From positions 22,400-86,399 of the forward strand of contig CAWJXS010000011.1 in the NCBI GenBank assembly GCA_963846885.1: a stretch of DNA of 64,000 bases, in the 5' to 3' direction. How positions within the stretch are numbered: the first letter of the stretch is position 1; each line of letters opens with the position of its first letter. Under the pieces are notes generated by a model. That model worked only from the letters and a program-made list of their open reading frames with translations. It had not been told where the DNA came from and did not search any database. The position numbers and the translations under genes were made by a program. Below are positions 21,983 through 31,966 of this stretch, piece after piece. The DNA comes from RPQJ01 sp963846885 (lineage in GTDB: Bacteria; Pseudomonadota; Gammaproteobacteria; Steroidobacterales; Steroidobacteraceae).

Positions 21983-23419
21983 ATGCAGCAGCAGCCGTTG
22001 ATCATCCAGGGCGGCATGGGTGTAGCCGTTTCGTCGTGGCGGTTGGCTCGCGCCGTATCAATGCGCGGCCAGCTCGGCGTGGTGTCGGGGACTGCGATCG
22101 ATACCGTGGTCGCACGCCGACTGCAGCAGGGCGACCCGGGAGGTCATCTGCGGGAAGCTTTCGATGCGTTCCCGGTGCGCGAAGTGGCTGAGCGGGTGTG
22201 GGACCGCTATTACATCGCCGGCGGCAAGGACCCGGCCGCCCCGTTCAAGTCGAAGCCGATCCACTCGATCAAGATGCCGGTGGCGCTGCTGGACCTGATC
22301 GTGATCAGCAACTTCGCCGAGGTTTACCTCGCGAAGGCACATCACGACGGCAAGGTCGGGATCAACCTGCTGGAAAAAGTGCAGCTGCCCAATCTTGCTT
22401 CGCTGTTTGGCGCGATGCTGGCAAAGGTCGACGTGGTGCTGATGGGCGCGGGCATACCGCGCAGCATCCCGGCGATCCTCGATCGGTTCGCCGCGGGCGA
22501 GCCCGCGGAAATGACCCTGGATGTGGCCGGCGCATTACCCGGTGAAAAGTTCGTTGCTCGTTTCGACCCGAAGCCCTACCTGGGCGCCGTACCGGTCGAG
22601 CTGCGGCGTCCGCAGTTCCTCGCCATCGTTTCGTCGGCGACGCTGGCCATGACGCTCGCGCGCAAGAGTGCCGGCAAGGTCGATGGCTTCGTCGTCGAAG
22701 GTGCGTCGGCTGGCGGTCACAATGCGCCGCCGCGCGGTGCGATGACGCTGGATGCCGGTGGCGAGCCCGTCTACGGTTTGCGTGATTCGCCGGACCTGCA
22801 GCAGATCCGTGCGCTGGGCCTGCCGTTCTGGCTGGCGGGCTCTTACGGCGACGCGACCAAGCTCGCTCAAGCCCTCGCACTCGGCGCGTCCGGCATACAG
22901 GTCGGCACCGCTTTTGCGTTTTGTGACGAGTCAGGGCTGTCGCCCGACCTCAAGGCAAAGACGCTGGCAGCCAGCAGCGAGGGCCGCATCAAGGTGTTCA
23001 CGGATCCGTACGCATCGCCGACCGGGTTTCCGTTCAAGGTGCTGCAGGCGGTGGGCACGGTGTCGGAGCGGGACGTCTTCGAGGGACGCGCGCGTATCTG
23101 TGACCTCGGCTATCTGCGCCAGTCCTATCGCCAGGACGATGGCACCCTGGGCTATCGCTGCCCCGGCGAGCCGCTGGAGGATTACCTGCGCAAAGGGGGA
23201 GCCGAGCCGGAGACCCACGGGCGCAAATGCGTGTGCAACGGGTTGGTCGCGGCCGTCGACTATGCACAGGTTCGACCGAGCGGCGAAATTGAACCGGTCC
23301 TGATCACCGCGGGCGACGACGCCGCGTATCTGCATCGCTTCCTGCGCGCTGACCGTACGACGTATTCCGCCGATGACGTGCTCGACAGTCTGCTCGGCGA
23401 GACTGTCGCCACGAGCTGA
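21983..23419 (+). CDS. Nitronate monooxygenase family protein
   Basis: This 478-residue FMN-dependent TIM-barrel protein is of the NPD/2-nitropropane dioxygenase type. The N-terminus IIQGGMGVAVSSWRLARAV is the classical opening FMN-site strand. FVVEGASAGGHNAPPRG is the conserved glycine-histidine loop (His near residue 248). ALGASGIQVGTAFAFCDESG is the phosphate-binding stretch near the C-terminus of the barrel. The protein is longer than classical nitronate monooxygenases (about 330-360), and the extra C-terminal part contains Cys residues (CPGEPLEDYL and GRKCVCNG). Members oxidise alkyl nitronates or act in lipid side pathways; the precise substrate is unknown. It is divergent from the serine hydrolase gene at 20626-21732, with a 250-bp gap. 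Confidence 0.85.
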   Translation: MQQQPLIIQGGMGVAVSSWRLARAVSMRGQLGVVSGTAIDTVVARRLQQGDPGGHLREAFDAFPVREVAERVWDRYYIAGGKDPAAPFKSKPIHSIKMPVALLDLIVISNFAEVYLAKAHHDGKVGINLLEKVQLPNLASLFGAMLAKVDVVLMGAGIPRSIPAILDRFAAGEPAEMTLDVAGALPGEKFVARFDPKPYLGAVPVELRRPQFLAIVSSATLAMTLARKSAGKVDGFVVEGASAGGHNAPPRGAMTLDAGGEPVYGLRDSPDLQQIRALGLPFWLAGSYGDATKLAQALALGASGIQVGTAFAFCDESGLSPDLKAKTLAASSEGRIKVFTDPYASPTGFPFKVLQAVGTVSERDVFEGRARICDLGYLRQSYRQDDGTLGYRCPGEPLEDYLRKGGAEPETHGRKCVCNGLVAAVDYAQVRPSGEIEPVLITAGDDAAYLHRFLRADRTTYSADDVLDSLLGETVATS

Positions 23420-23593
23420 TGTGGGCTGCGGATGTGACGAGGCAGCCGGCCGGCGGTGTTTCGTTTAACGTGGCAATGGTCTGCTGCTGTTTCACATCCT
23501 GCGGCATCGGCCTACGGCCGGTGTCTCCGGGTTGCTGATTGGCACTGCAAATCGACAAGTCAGCCCAAGAAGGCGGCGTAGCCGGGAGTCTCG

Positions 23594-24094
23594 ATGAGAT
23601 TACTTGCCTGGATTTTGCTTGGTGGGGCGCTGATTTCGACGGCTGCCCCCGTCACGTTCGCGGCGGATGAACCGACGTCCTCGAGCGGGGACCCGCGTGT
23701 GGTGGCGGCGCTCAAGGCGGCGGGTTTGCCGTACACCCTCGACGAAGGTGACTTCCTCCTCGAATACGAGGTCGACGAGGAGCGGAGCCAGCGGGTCTGG
23801 GTTGCGTCCGACACCGGGTCGATCGACCAGCTCGAGCTGCGTGACGTCTGGTCGGTGGCGGCTCGCGGCAAGGGCGAGGTACCGGCGGAGCTCGCCCGCA
23901 AGCTGCTGGCCGAGAATGTGCGGATGATCCTGGGGGCATGGCAGGTCAACCAGAGCCCGGACGAGTACCTCGTCGTGTACTCGGCGCAAGTCGATGCGGC
24001 GGCGGATGCGGCCACCCTGCAGAAAGTGATCGAGGTCGTGATGTTCAGCGCGGATCGGATCGAGAAGCAACTGAACGACAAGGACGCCTTCTGA
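23594..24094 (+). CDS. Secreted YbjN-like protein
   Basis: This 166-residue protein has a clear Sec signal peptide (MRLLAWILLGGALISTAAPVTF, likely cleaved after AA at about residue 24). The start at 23594 follows GGGAG. The mature part (LDEGDFLLEYEV, RVWVAS, ELRDVWSVA, ARKLLAENVRMILGAWQV, then a C-terminal helix VIEVVMFSADRIEKQL) has the order of elements of the YbjN / type III secretion chaperone-like fold. That assignment is a pattern impression rather than a strong motif match. It has no obvious operon partners. Function is unknown. Confidence 0.7.
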   Translation: MRLLAWILLGGALISTAAPVTFAADEPTSSSGDPRVVAALKAAGLPYTLDEGDFLLEYEVDEERSQRVWVASDTGSIDQLELRDVWSVAARGKGEVPAELARKLLAENVRMILGAWQVNQSPDEYLVVYSAQVDAAADAATLQKVIEVVMFSADRIEKQLNDKDAF

Positions 24095-24175
24095 GTGCGA
24101 CGATCCTTCCGGGTCAGGCTCGACGCTGCGCGCACTGCGACTCCGCTCCCGGGCTGTGCCCTCCCCTGCAAGGAA

Positions 24176-24253
24176 TCAGGCGCGGAGGTCGTCGATCTGC
24201 AGCAGCAGGTACAGGGCGATGGCCGTGAGCATCAGCGTGGCAACGATAGTCAT
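24176..24253 (-). CDS. Possible 25-residue membrane microprotein
   Basis: This is a short ORF too small for ordinary gene calling. The ATG at 24251-24253 is preceded by GAAGGAGACTGTTC, a good ribosome site at proper spacing. The product begins MTIVATLMLTAIALYLLLQ and ends IDDLRA, so it is almost entirely one membrane segment with an acidic tail. It lies in an otherwise gene-free gap. Coding is supported only by the ribosome site and the composition. Confidence 0.4.
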   Translation of the reverse strand: MTIVATLMLTAIALYLLLQIDDLRA

Positions 24254-24618
24254 GAACAGTCTCCTTCGGTGCGCCGGTGTGTGGCGCGCGCGAAGGATGG
24301 CGATCGAATGTTGCAGCGGGGCTGCAATTCTGTGCCGGAAGCGTGATTTGCGACGAGTTGCACGCTTCCCGCGATGAAGTGACGAAGCACGCTTGATGGC
24401 GCGCGGTGTTCGGCAGTACGTCTTGGTACGACCGTGACGACCGCGTGATCGCTGAGTGGGCAGACGTGTGGGCGTTCACGCTCGCACACGTCGAGCCCTA
24501 GACCAGGACACACAGGCTCACGCCCTTTCATTGACAGAAGAAATAGGCGTTTGGATGTCCTATCCTTTCTGCCATCGGGCCGACGATGTCGACGCAGGAT
24601 TTTGGGGGGAGCCTAAGG
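24254..24618. other. Intergenic gap, no gene seen; inverted repeat at 24543-24563
   Basis: No convincing coding frame or RNA gene is visible here. A 5-bp inverted repeat, ATAGG ... CCTAT (24543-24563), and a TTGACA hexamer (24531-24536) lie just upstream of the following serine hydrolase gene. No properly spaced -10 box accompanies the hexamer. Confidence 0.4.
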
Positions 24619-26106
24619 ATGCACAAGTCCACACTGTTCGCATTTGCCGTTTGCACGGCCGTTGCCGCTGGCGGCCTGGTCCCGCCTGCGCTGGCCCAGG
24701 CGGTGCCCGAGCCGACGCTAGCAGTGGCGCAACCCGCGGCTGACCTGTCGAACGATCCGGATTTCCTGGGTGGCACTCGGCTGTTTTCGGCCTGGCTCGA
24801 CCATCAGGTCTCCTATCGGGGACTTCCTGGCGTGATGGTCGGCGTGGTGCAGGACCAGAAGCTGATCTGGCAGAAGGGCTTCGGCTTTGCCGATGTGCAG
24901 CAGCAGCTGCCGATGACGGCCGAGACGAAATTCCGCATGGCATCGCACTCGAAGATGCTGACCGCCATTGCAGTCATGCAGCTGCGGGAACAGGGCAAGC
25001 TGCGGCTGGATGATCCCGTCGTGAAGTACCTGCCCTGGTTCAAGGGCCAACCCGCCGGCCAGGATGACGCCCCGATCACCATCGAGCAGTTGCTGTCGCA
25101 CAGCTCCGGACTCCAGCGCGAGGCAAGCGACCATTGGTCGTCGCTGGAATTCCCCACCGAAGCCGAGCTGAAAAAGCTGATGGCCGAGCGGAAATCCGCC
25201 TTCGCCCCGCAGACCCGCTGGAAATACTCCAACCTCGCCTATGCGGTCGCCGGCCTGCTGGTGGAAAAGGTCAGCGGGCAGCGGTTCGCCGATTATGCGC
25301 AGGCCAATATATTAGGCCCGCTGGGGATGACCGACTCCAGCTTCGACCTGGATGTGCCAGGCCTTGCCACGCCCTATGGCCGCCGGATGCCAGACGGCAC
25401 GCGCGAAACCTTCCCCTTCGTCGATGCGCGCGGCATGGCGGCGGCCACCGGCCTTACATCCGACCTTACTGACATGGCGAAATTTGTTTCTGCGCAGTTC
25501 CGCCAGGGACCGCGCGCCGGCTCCCAGATACTCGACAGCGGATCCTTGCGGGAAATGCACCGGGTGCGGTCGGTCGAGGAAACCTGGACCACCGGAACCG
25601 GGCTTGGCTTCGGCACGCAGCGGATAAAGGACAAGAACTACATCGGCCATGGCGGCGGCTATCCCGGCTATATCACCCAGACGCTGTTTCAGCCGGACGA
25701 CAGATTCGGCGTGATCGTGCTGACCAACAGCAGCGATGGCGACGCCGGAGAGATTGCGCGGCAGTTGATCGCTGCGGTCGGACCGCTGTTCGCAAAAGCC
25801 GCTGCGAAGCCTGCGGGTGTGGCGTGGGACCCGGGCTGGGCGCGCTTCCAGGGGGTCTATCGCAATCGCTCCGCCGACATCAGCATCGTGCTGCTGAACA
25901 ACAGGCTCGTTGCTCTCAACTCCACGGCGCCGGGGATCGATACCGTCGCCCGGCTGGAACCGCTGGGGAACGGCCGCTTCCGGATCGAAACGCCCACAGG
26001 CAACAACCCACCGGTGGGAGAAGTGGCCTGGTTCCAGGAAGAAGCCGGCAAGCCGGTCCGACTGTACATGGGCGACAACTGGTCGGAGCGCATCACTGCG
26101 GATTGA
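24619..26106 (+). CDS. Exported serine hydrolase (beta-lactamase / PBP-like, class C type)
   Basis: This 495-residue protein starts at MHKSTLFAF (24619, after GGGGGAGCC). A Sec signal peptide ends near PALAQA, so it is periplasmic. The catalytic SxxK is SHSK in RMASHSKMLTAIAV (residue about 107). The second motif is YSN (WKYSNLAYAVAGLL). The HGGGYPGY stretch is the usual third-motif region, and a C-terminal lipocalin-like beta domain of about 100 residues follows (FQGVYRNRSADI ...). This architecture is common in D-aminopeptidase- and esterase-type relatives. It shares its family with the protein at 20626-21732, but the two do not look like recent duplicates. Phrasing and codon choice differ slightly from neighbouring genes, so acquisition is possible but unproven. 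Confidence 0.85.
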   Translation: MHKSTLFAFAVCTAVAAGGLVPPALAQAVPEPTLAVAQPAADLSNDPDFLGGTRLFSAWLDHQVSYRGLPGVMVGVVQDQKLIWQKGFGFADVQQQLPMTAETKFRMASHSKMLTAIAVMQLREQGKLRLDDPVVKYLPWFKGQPAGQDDAPITIEQLLSHSSGLQREASDHWSSLEFPTEAELKKLMAERKSAFAPQTRWKYSNLAYAVAGLLVEKVSGQRFADYAQANILGPLGMTDSSFDLDVPGLATPYGRRMPDGTRETFPFVDARGMAAATGLTSDLTDMAKFVSAQFRQGPRAGSQILDSGSLREMHRVRSVEETWTTGTGLGFGTQRIKDKNYIGHGGGYPGYITQTLFQPDDRFGVIVLTNSSDGDAGEIARQLIAAVGPLFAKAAAKPAGVAWDPGWARFQGVYRNRSADISIVLLNNRLVALNSTAPGIDTVARLEPLGNGRFRIETPTGNNPPVGEVAWFQEEAGKPVRLYMGDNWSERITAD

Positions 26107-26126
26107 TGCTGCAAATAGAAATGAGG

Positions 26127-26141
26127 CCCTACATTGTAGGG
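26127..26141. repeat. 15-bp near-perfect palindrome CCCTACA-T-TGTAGGG
   Basis: A perfect 7-bp inverted repeat about a single central base lies 21 bp after the serine hydrolase stop codon. No T-tract follows, so it is a poor intrinsic terminator. It may be a protein-binding site or a stabilising hairpin. Confidence 0.4.
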
Positions 26142-26346
26142 AATCATTCGGGACGTCCCAAGGTAGGGGGCAAATCAAGAGGTTGCGCGCGCCAAATGAG
26201 CTGACCAGCCCAGCGAGTCTCAGCTGGCGTGGCGCCGGCCTGCGGTTGACTCTGTTACCGTGGCACCAGCCTTCTGGGGCGGGTTGTACTGGCAGCTACG
26301 CCACTTGGCATTTTCGTCCGCAAGATCCACCCACAGGACGGCTTCC

Positions 26347-26904
26347 ATGGATGGCCTCAACCTCGAAAGTCTCGCAAACCTGGCTGATTTCATCAGTGCG
26401 ATCGTGGTCGTGGTTTCGCTCGTTTACCTCGCCTACCAGGTGCGACAGAACACGGAATCACTGCGGACCGAGAATTACGCCCGGGTACTCGAGCGCGTCG
26501 CCAACATGCAGGCGAGGCTGGGTGCCGATGCCGTATTTTCAGAACTCATTGCGCGCGGTGCCGCGGACCCTGCCCGTCTCACGGCGGGCGAACGGGTGCA
26601 GTTCACCTGGACCTTCTATGAGATGTTCGGCGCGTTCGAGTTCATGTTTCACCAGGCAGGGTCTAACGCCCTGCCGATGGAAGTCTGGGAGCGCTGGTCG
26701 GAAACTCTGTCGTGGTGGCTCTCGCTCCCTGGCGTGAAAGCCTGGTGGATCTCGCGTCCGGCCCCGTTCAGTGCGAGTTTCACGCGCTACGTCGACGGAA
26801 AGTTGCAGCAGGGGCCGACCGATGCCGATGCGTCGCGGCGCTGGGGCGCCTTCCTCAGGACCGGGATCCCACCGGAGGCCGCGCCCGTCGCAAAGGACGT
26901 CTGA
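26347..26904 (+). CDS. Membrane-anchored protein of unknown function
   Basis: This 185-residue protein starts at MDGLNLESLANL (26347); the open frame to 26260 lacks a better start. It has one N-terminal membrane segment (ISAIVVVVSLVYLAYQV, about residues 18-34), followed by a charged helix (RQNTESLRTENYARVLERV) and a soluble, tryptophan-rich helical domain (WTFYEMFGAFEFMF, WERWSETLSWWLSLPGVKAWW). This layout is common among uncharacterised gammaproteobacterial proteins, but I cannot name a family. It converges on gyrB. Confidence 0.65.
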   Translation: MDGLNLESLANLADFISAIVVVVSLVYLAYQVRQNTESLRTENYARVLERVANMQARLGADAVFSELIARGAADPARLTAGERVQFTWTFYEMFGAFEFMFHQAGSNALPMEVWERWSETLSWWLSLPGVKAWWISRPAPFSASFTRYVDGKLQQGPTDADASRRWGAFLRTGIPPEAAPVAKDV

Positions 26905-26947
26905 GTGCCGGGGCCTGCTCAGAGCATGAACGTGCACATACAGCGGA

Positions 26948-29357
<2,410 letters not shown>

Positions 29358-29385
29358 GGGATACCCGGTTCAGAGGGACATCGGA

Positions 29386-30459
29386 TTATAGCAGAGGGGT
29401 GATTTTTCCGTGTTCCACGTGAAACCTCCGGGACACCGGCAGGCGCTGGAAGGCCGGCATGGTCGGGTCCAAGGCCGTCACGAAGAGCTGCCCTGGCAGC
29501 TCGAGCACCACGGAAATCAGCCGGTCGAGGTTGGCGGCATCGAGCTCTGCCGCAGGATCATCCACAAGTAGCGCCGCCGTCGGACTGCCCAGGGAATCGT
29601 CACAGCGCAGCTGTCCCAGCAGCAGCGCAGCGGCCGTCAGTTTCTGTTGGCCGCGGGATACCCGGTGCTTGGCCAGGTCTCCGCCGACGCGGATCGACAG
29701 GTCGGCACGATGAGGTCCGGCATGCGTCGTGCCCCGCTCCCGGTCCCGCGGCCAGGCCTGGGCTAAAGCCTCAGCGAGGTCGGTGCCGGCGAGCCAGCCG
29801 TCGCTCAGTGAAATCTCGATGGTGGTGCCCAGCAGCCGCTGCCCGATCGCATCGACATGGGGCTGTAGTTGCAGGAAGTAGTTACGCCTCGATTCAGCTA
29901 GCGCCCGGCCAGCCTCCAGTAGCTCCGGGTCCCAGGCTCGGACGACCTGATCGGGCGCCTCGGCACGCAGCGCCGCGTTGCGTTGTTTCAGAGCGCGCTG
30001 ATAGCGCCGCCACTGCTCGACGAATCTTGGTTCCACGTGGAACACACCCCAGTCGAGGTAACGACGCCGTTCCTGCGGCCCCTCTTCGACCAGGCGGTGA
30101 ACCTCCGGATCGATGGCCTGCACCGGCAGGATGGTCGCCAACTCCGCAAGGCTGCCAATACGATTGCCCGCCGCCCGGGCCTCAAAGCCCTCACGGCTGT
30201 AGCGAACCCCGACGGGCCGGACACTGTCCCCTTTGCCGAACCGCCCGGTCAGCAGGAGCTCGTGCATGCCCTTGCGGATCAGGGTCTCGTTGCGAGCCGT
30301 GCGGAATGACCGCCCCCTTCCCAGGAAGAAGATGGCTTCGAGCAGGCTGGTCTTGCCAGAAGCGTTCGCACCACTGATCAGGTTGCAGCGGCCATCGAAA
30401 TCCAGATCCGTGCTGGCGATGCAGCGGAAATCATGGACTTCGAGGCGATGCAGGCTCAT
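29386..30459 (-). CDS. recF: DNA replication/repair protein RecF
   Basis: This 357-residue SMC-like ATPase loads RecA at single-strand gaps with RecO and RecR. The start is the ATG at 30457-30459 (MSLHRLEVHDFRC); an upstream extension to 30495 would begin inside a parS site and is unlikely. Walker A is SGANASGKTS near residues 30-39, the ABC signature region is SRGQQKLTAAALL, and Walker B is ALLVDDPAAELD. Two parS-like sites are embedded in its coding sequence (29411 and 30029), both read as FHVE in the protein. It is canonically placed between dnaN and gyrB. Confidence 0.93.
   Translation of the reverse strand: MSLHRLEVHDFRCIASTDLDFDGRCNLISGANASGKTSLLEAIFFLGRGRSFRTARNETLIRKGMHELLLTGRFGKGDSVRPVGVRYSREGFEARAAGNRIGSLAELATILPVQAIDPEVHRLVEEGPQERRRYLDWGVFHVEPRFVEQWRRYQRALKQRNAALRAEAPDQVVRAWDPELLEAGRALAESRRNYFLQLQPHVDAIGQRLLGTTIEISLSDGWLAGTDLAEALAQAWPRDRERGTTHAGPHRADLSIRVGGDLAKHRVSRGQQKLTAAALLLGQLRCDDSLGSPTAALLVDDPAAELDAANLDRLISVVLELPGQLFVTALDPTMPAFQRLPVSRRFHVEHGKITPLL
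29411..29426. other. parS: parS-like site 1 (in recF)
   Basis: TGTTCCACGTGAAACC matches 14 of 16 positions of the canonical ParB site TGTTTCACGTGAAACA. It lies inside the 3' end of recF. Confidence 0.75.
30029..30044. other. parS: parS-like site 2 (in recF)
   Basis: GGTTCCACGTGGAACA contains the perfect 14-bp palindrome GTTCCACGTGGAAC and matches 13 of 16 canonical positions. It lies within recF coding sequence. Confidence 0.75.
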
Positions 30460-30477
30460 GGCGACTGACTGGCCCGA

Positions 30478-30493
30478 TGTTCCACGTGGAACC
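30478..30493. other. parS: parS-like site 3 (dnaN-recF spacer)
   Basis: TGTTCCACGTGGAACC is a perfect 14-bp palindrome core immediately upstream of the recF start codon. Confidence 0.8.
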
Positions 30494-30534
30494 AACGATA
30501 GTGATGGCCGGCACAGAGCTGGCGGTGGGAAGGA

Positions 30535-30550
30535 TGTTCCACGTGAAACA
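30535..30550. other. parS: parS-like site 4 (dnaN-recF spacer)
   Basis: TGTTCCACGTGAAACA matches 15 of 16 positions of the canonical site, the best of the five. Confidence 0.85.
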
Positions 30551-30590
30551 TCAAAGCGGCGCGACGACGTATTGCCACCGCCAAAGTCGA

Positions 30591-30606
30591 CGTTCCACGT
30601 GGAACA
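30591..30606. other. parS: parS-like site 5 (dnaN-recF spacer)
   Basis: CGTTCCACGTGGAACA again has the perfect GTTCCACGTGGAAC core. It is 41 bp from site 4. Confidence 0.8.
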
Positions 30607-30612
30607 TTGCTG

Positions 30613-30657
30613 CCCTCACCCCAACCCTCTCCCGTTGCACGGGAGAGAGCGCAGAGG
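30613..30657. repeat. CTCTCCCG REP-like element A
   Basis: The text ccctcacccc...ctctcccg/cgggagag forms a small hairpin just downstream of dnaN. It is a member of a repeat family also seen near 36119, 51807, 55935 and 63148. Confidence 0.6.
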
Positions 30658-31758
30658 TCAGAGCCGCATCGGCATGACGACGTAGCGGGCAGAACCGTCC
30701 TGCGCCGCGCGAATCAGGCAGCTGCTGTTGCCATCGGTCAGGCCCACCTGGACATCGGCACCATCCACGGCGGCCAGCGCATCCAACAGGTAATTCACGT
30801 TGAAGCCGATCTCGAGTTCTTCACCGTCGTAGGTGACCTCGACCTCTTCTTCCGCCTCTTCCTGCTCGGGATTGTGCGCCTGGATCATCAGGGCGTTCGG
30901 CTTGAGAGCGAAACGAATGCCGCGATATTTCTCATTCGAGAGAATTGCGGCACGCTGCAACGCCTGACGCAGATCATCACGAACTGCACCGACCGTTTTC
31001 GGCGGCGTAGCCGGAATGACACGGCTGTATTCCGGGAAACGACCATCGATCAGCTTGGAAGTGAAGCGAATGTCGCCGATCTGGACGCGAAGATGGTTGG
31101 AACCAATCGAAACTTCGAGCGGTTGGTCTTCGTTGCCCAGGATTCGCTGCAATTCGAGCACGCCTTTGCGTGGAACGATGACTTGTTGGCCGGCTTTGCC
31201 GCCCTGCGGCAGCTCAACTTCGCACAATGCAAGACGATGGCCGTCAGTTGCGACTGCTCGCAGCAATTTCGCCGAAGTTTCCAGCAAGAGGCCATTCAGG
31301 TAGTAACGCACATCCTGCTGGGCCATCGAGAAGTGAGTCTTGTCGAGCAGCCGCTTGAAGTCCTTCTGGGGCAGCTGCAGGGTCTGCTCTGCGTTGATCT
31401 CCTCGACGGTGGGGAACTCAGCGGCCGGCAGCGTGGACAGCGTGAAGCGGCTCTTGCGCGCTCGTACGAGCATCCGCTCGCCTTCCTGGTTGAGCGTGAT
31501 CTCGGTGCCTTCGGGCAGCGCTCGACAGATGTCGAGCAGCTTGCGGCCGGGGAGCGTGATCTCGCCTCCGCGCTGCACGTCCACTTCGGACGTCGCGACG
31601 AGTTCGACTTCGAGATCCGTCGCCGTGATCGAGAGTTTGCCGCCCTTGGCCGAAAGCAGGACGTTGGCCAGGATGGGCATCGTCTGTTTGCGTTCGACGA
31701 CGCCGATGACGGCCTGCAGCGGGCTCAGGATCGCTTCGCGCTTCGCGATGATCTTCAT
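30658..31758 (-). CDS. dnaN: DNA polymerase III beta sliding clamp
   Basis: This 366-residue ring clamp tethers the replicative polymerase to DNA. The length is standard for the family. The N-terminal MKIIAKREAILSPLQAVIGVVERKQTMPILANVLL and the C-terminal RYVVMPMRL (the usual VMPMRL ending) are diagnostic. It is intact with no frame problem. It lies in canonical order after dnaA on the same strand, with a 208-bp AT-rich spacer that probably holds its own promoter and DnaA-box-like sequences. Confidence 0.97.
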   Translation of the reverse strand: MKIIAKREAILSPLQAVIGVVERKQTMPILANVLLSAKGGKLSITATDLEVELVATSEVDVQRGGEITLPGRKLLDICRALPEGTEITLNQEGERMLVRARKSRFTLSTLPAAEFPTVEEINAEQTLQLPQKDFKRLLDKTHFSMAQQDVRYYLNGLLLETSAKLLRAVATDGHRLALCEVELPQGGKAGQQVIVPRKGVLELQRILGNEDQPLEVSIGSNHLRVQIGDIRFTSKLIDGRFPEYSRVIPATPPKTVGAVRDDLRQALQRAAILSNEKYRGIRFALKPNALMIQAHNPEQEEAEEEVEVTYDGEELEIGFNVNYLLDALAAVDGADVQVGLTDGNSSCLIRAAQDGSARYVVMPMRL

Positions 31759-31966
31759 CTTCTATAGTTCCGGAGTCTTTATATAAGAATTCTATTGTTA
31801 TGACTTTTAGCACAGCCCAAGTCTGTGCAAAACCTCAGTTTCCCCAATGGCAGCGCGCATTTGCAGGCAGGGTCAACACCCCGTGCAAAGCCCGCAAGCC
31901 CTGTCTGCAGCCTGTGGACGAAATGTGGAGCACTCGGCTTCTGATTTCATCCACAGGTTGATCATG
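31759..31966. promoter_or_regulatory. dnaA-dnaN spacer: AT-rich stretch and DnaA-box-like sites, candidate oriC element
   Basis: This 208-bp gap has a markedly AT-rich segment (about 31760-31810, including TATATAA on the minus strand), which could be the dnaN promoter or a DNA-unwinding element. It also contains TCATCCACA (31947-31955, 8 of 9 to the DnaA box TTATCCACA) and, on the minus strand, TCGTCCACA (31913-31921, 7 of 9). A GCACAG/CTGTGC inverted repeat spans 31810-31828. Origin function is inferred from position and these sites. Confidence 0.45.

Noticed and set aside
24531..24566. TTGACA and TATCCT as a promoter for the serine hydrolase
   Set aside because: The spacing is 24 bp, too long for a sigma-70 promoter.
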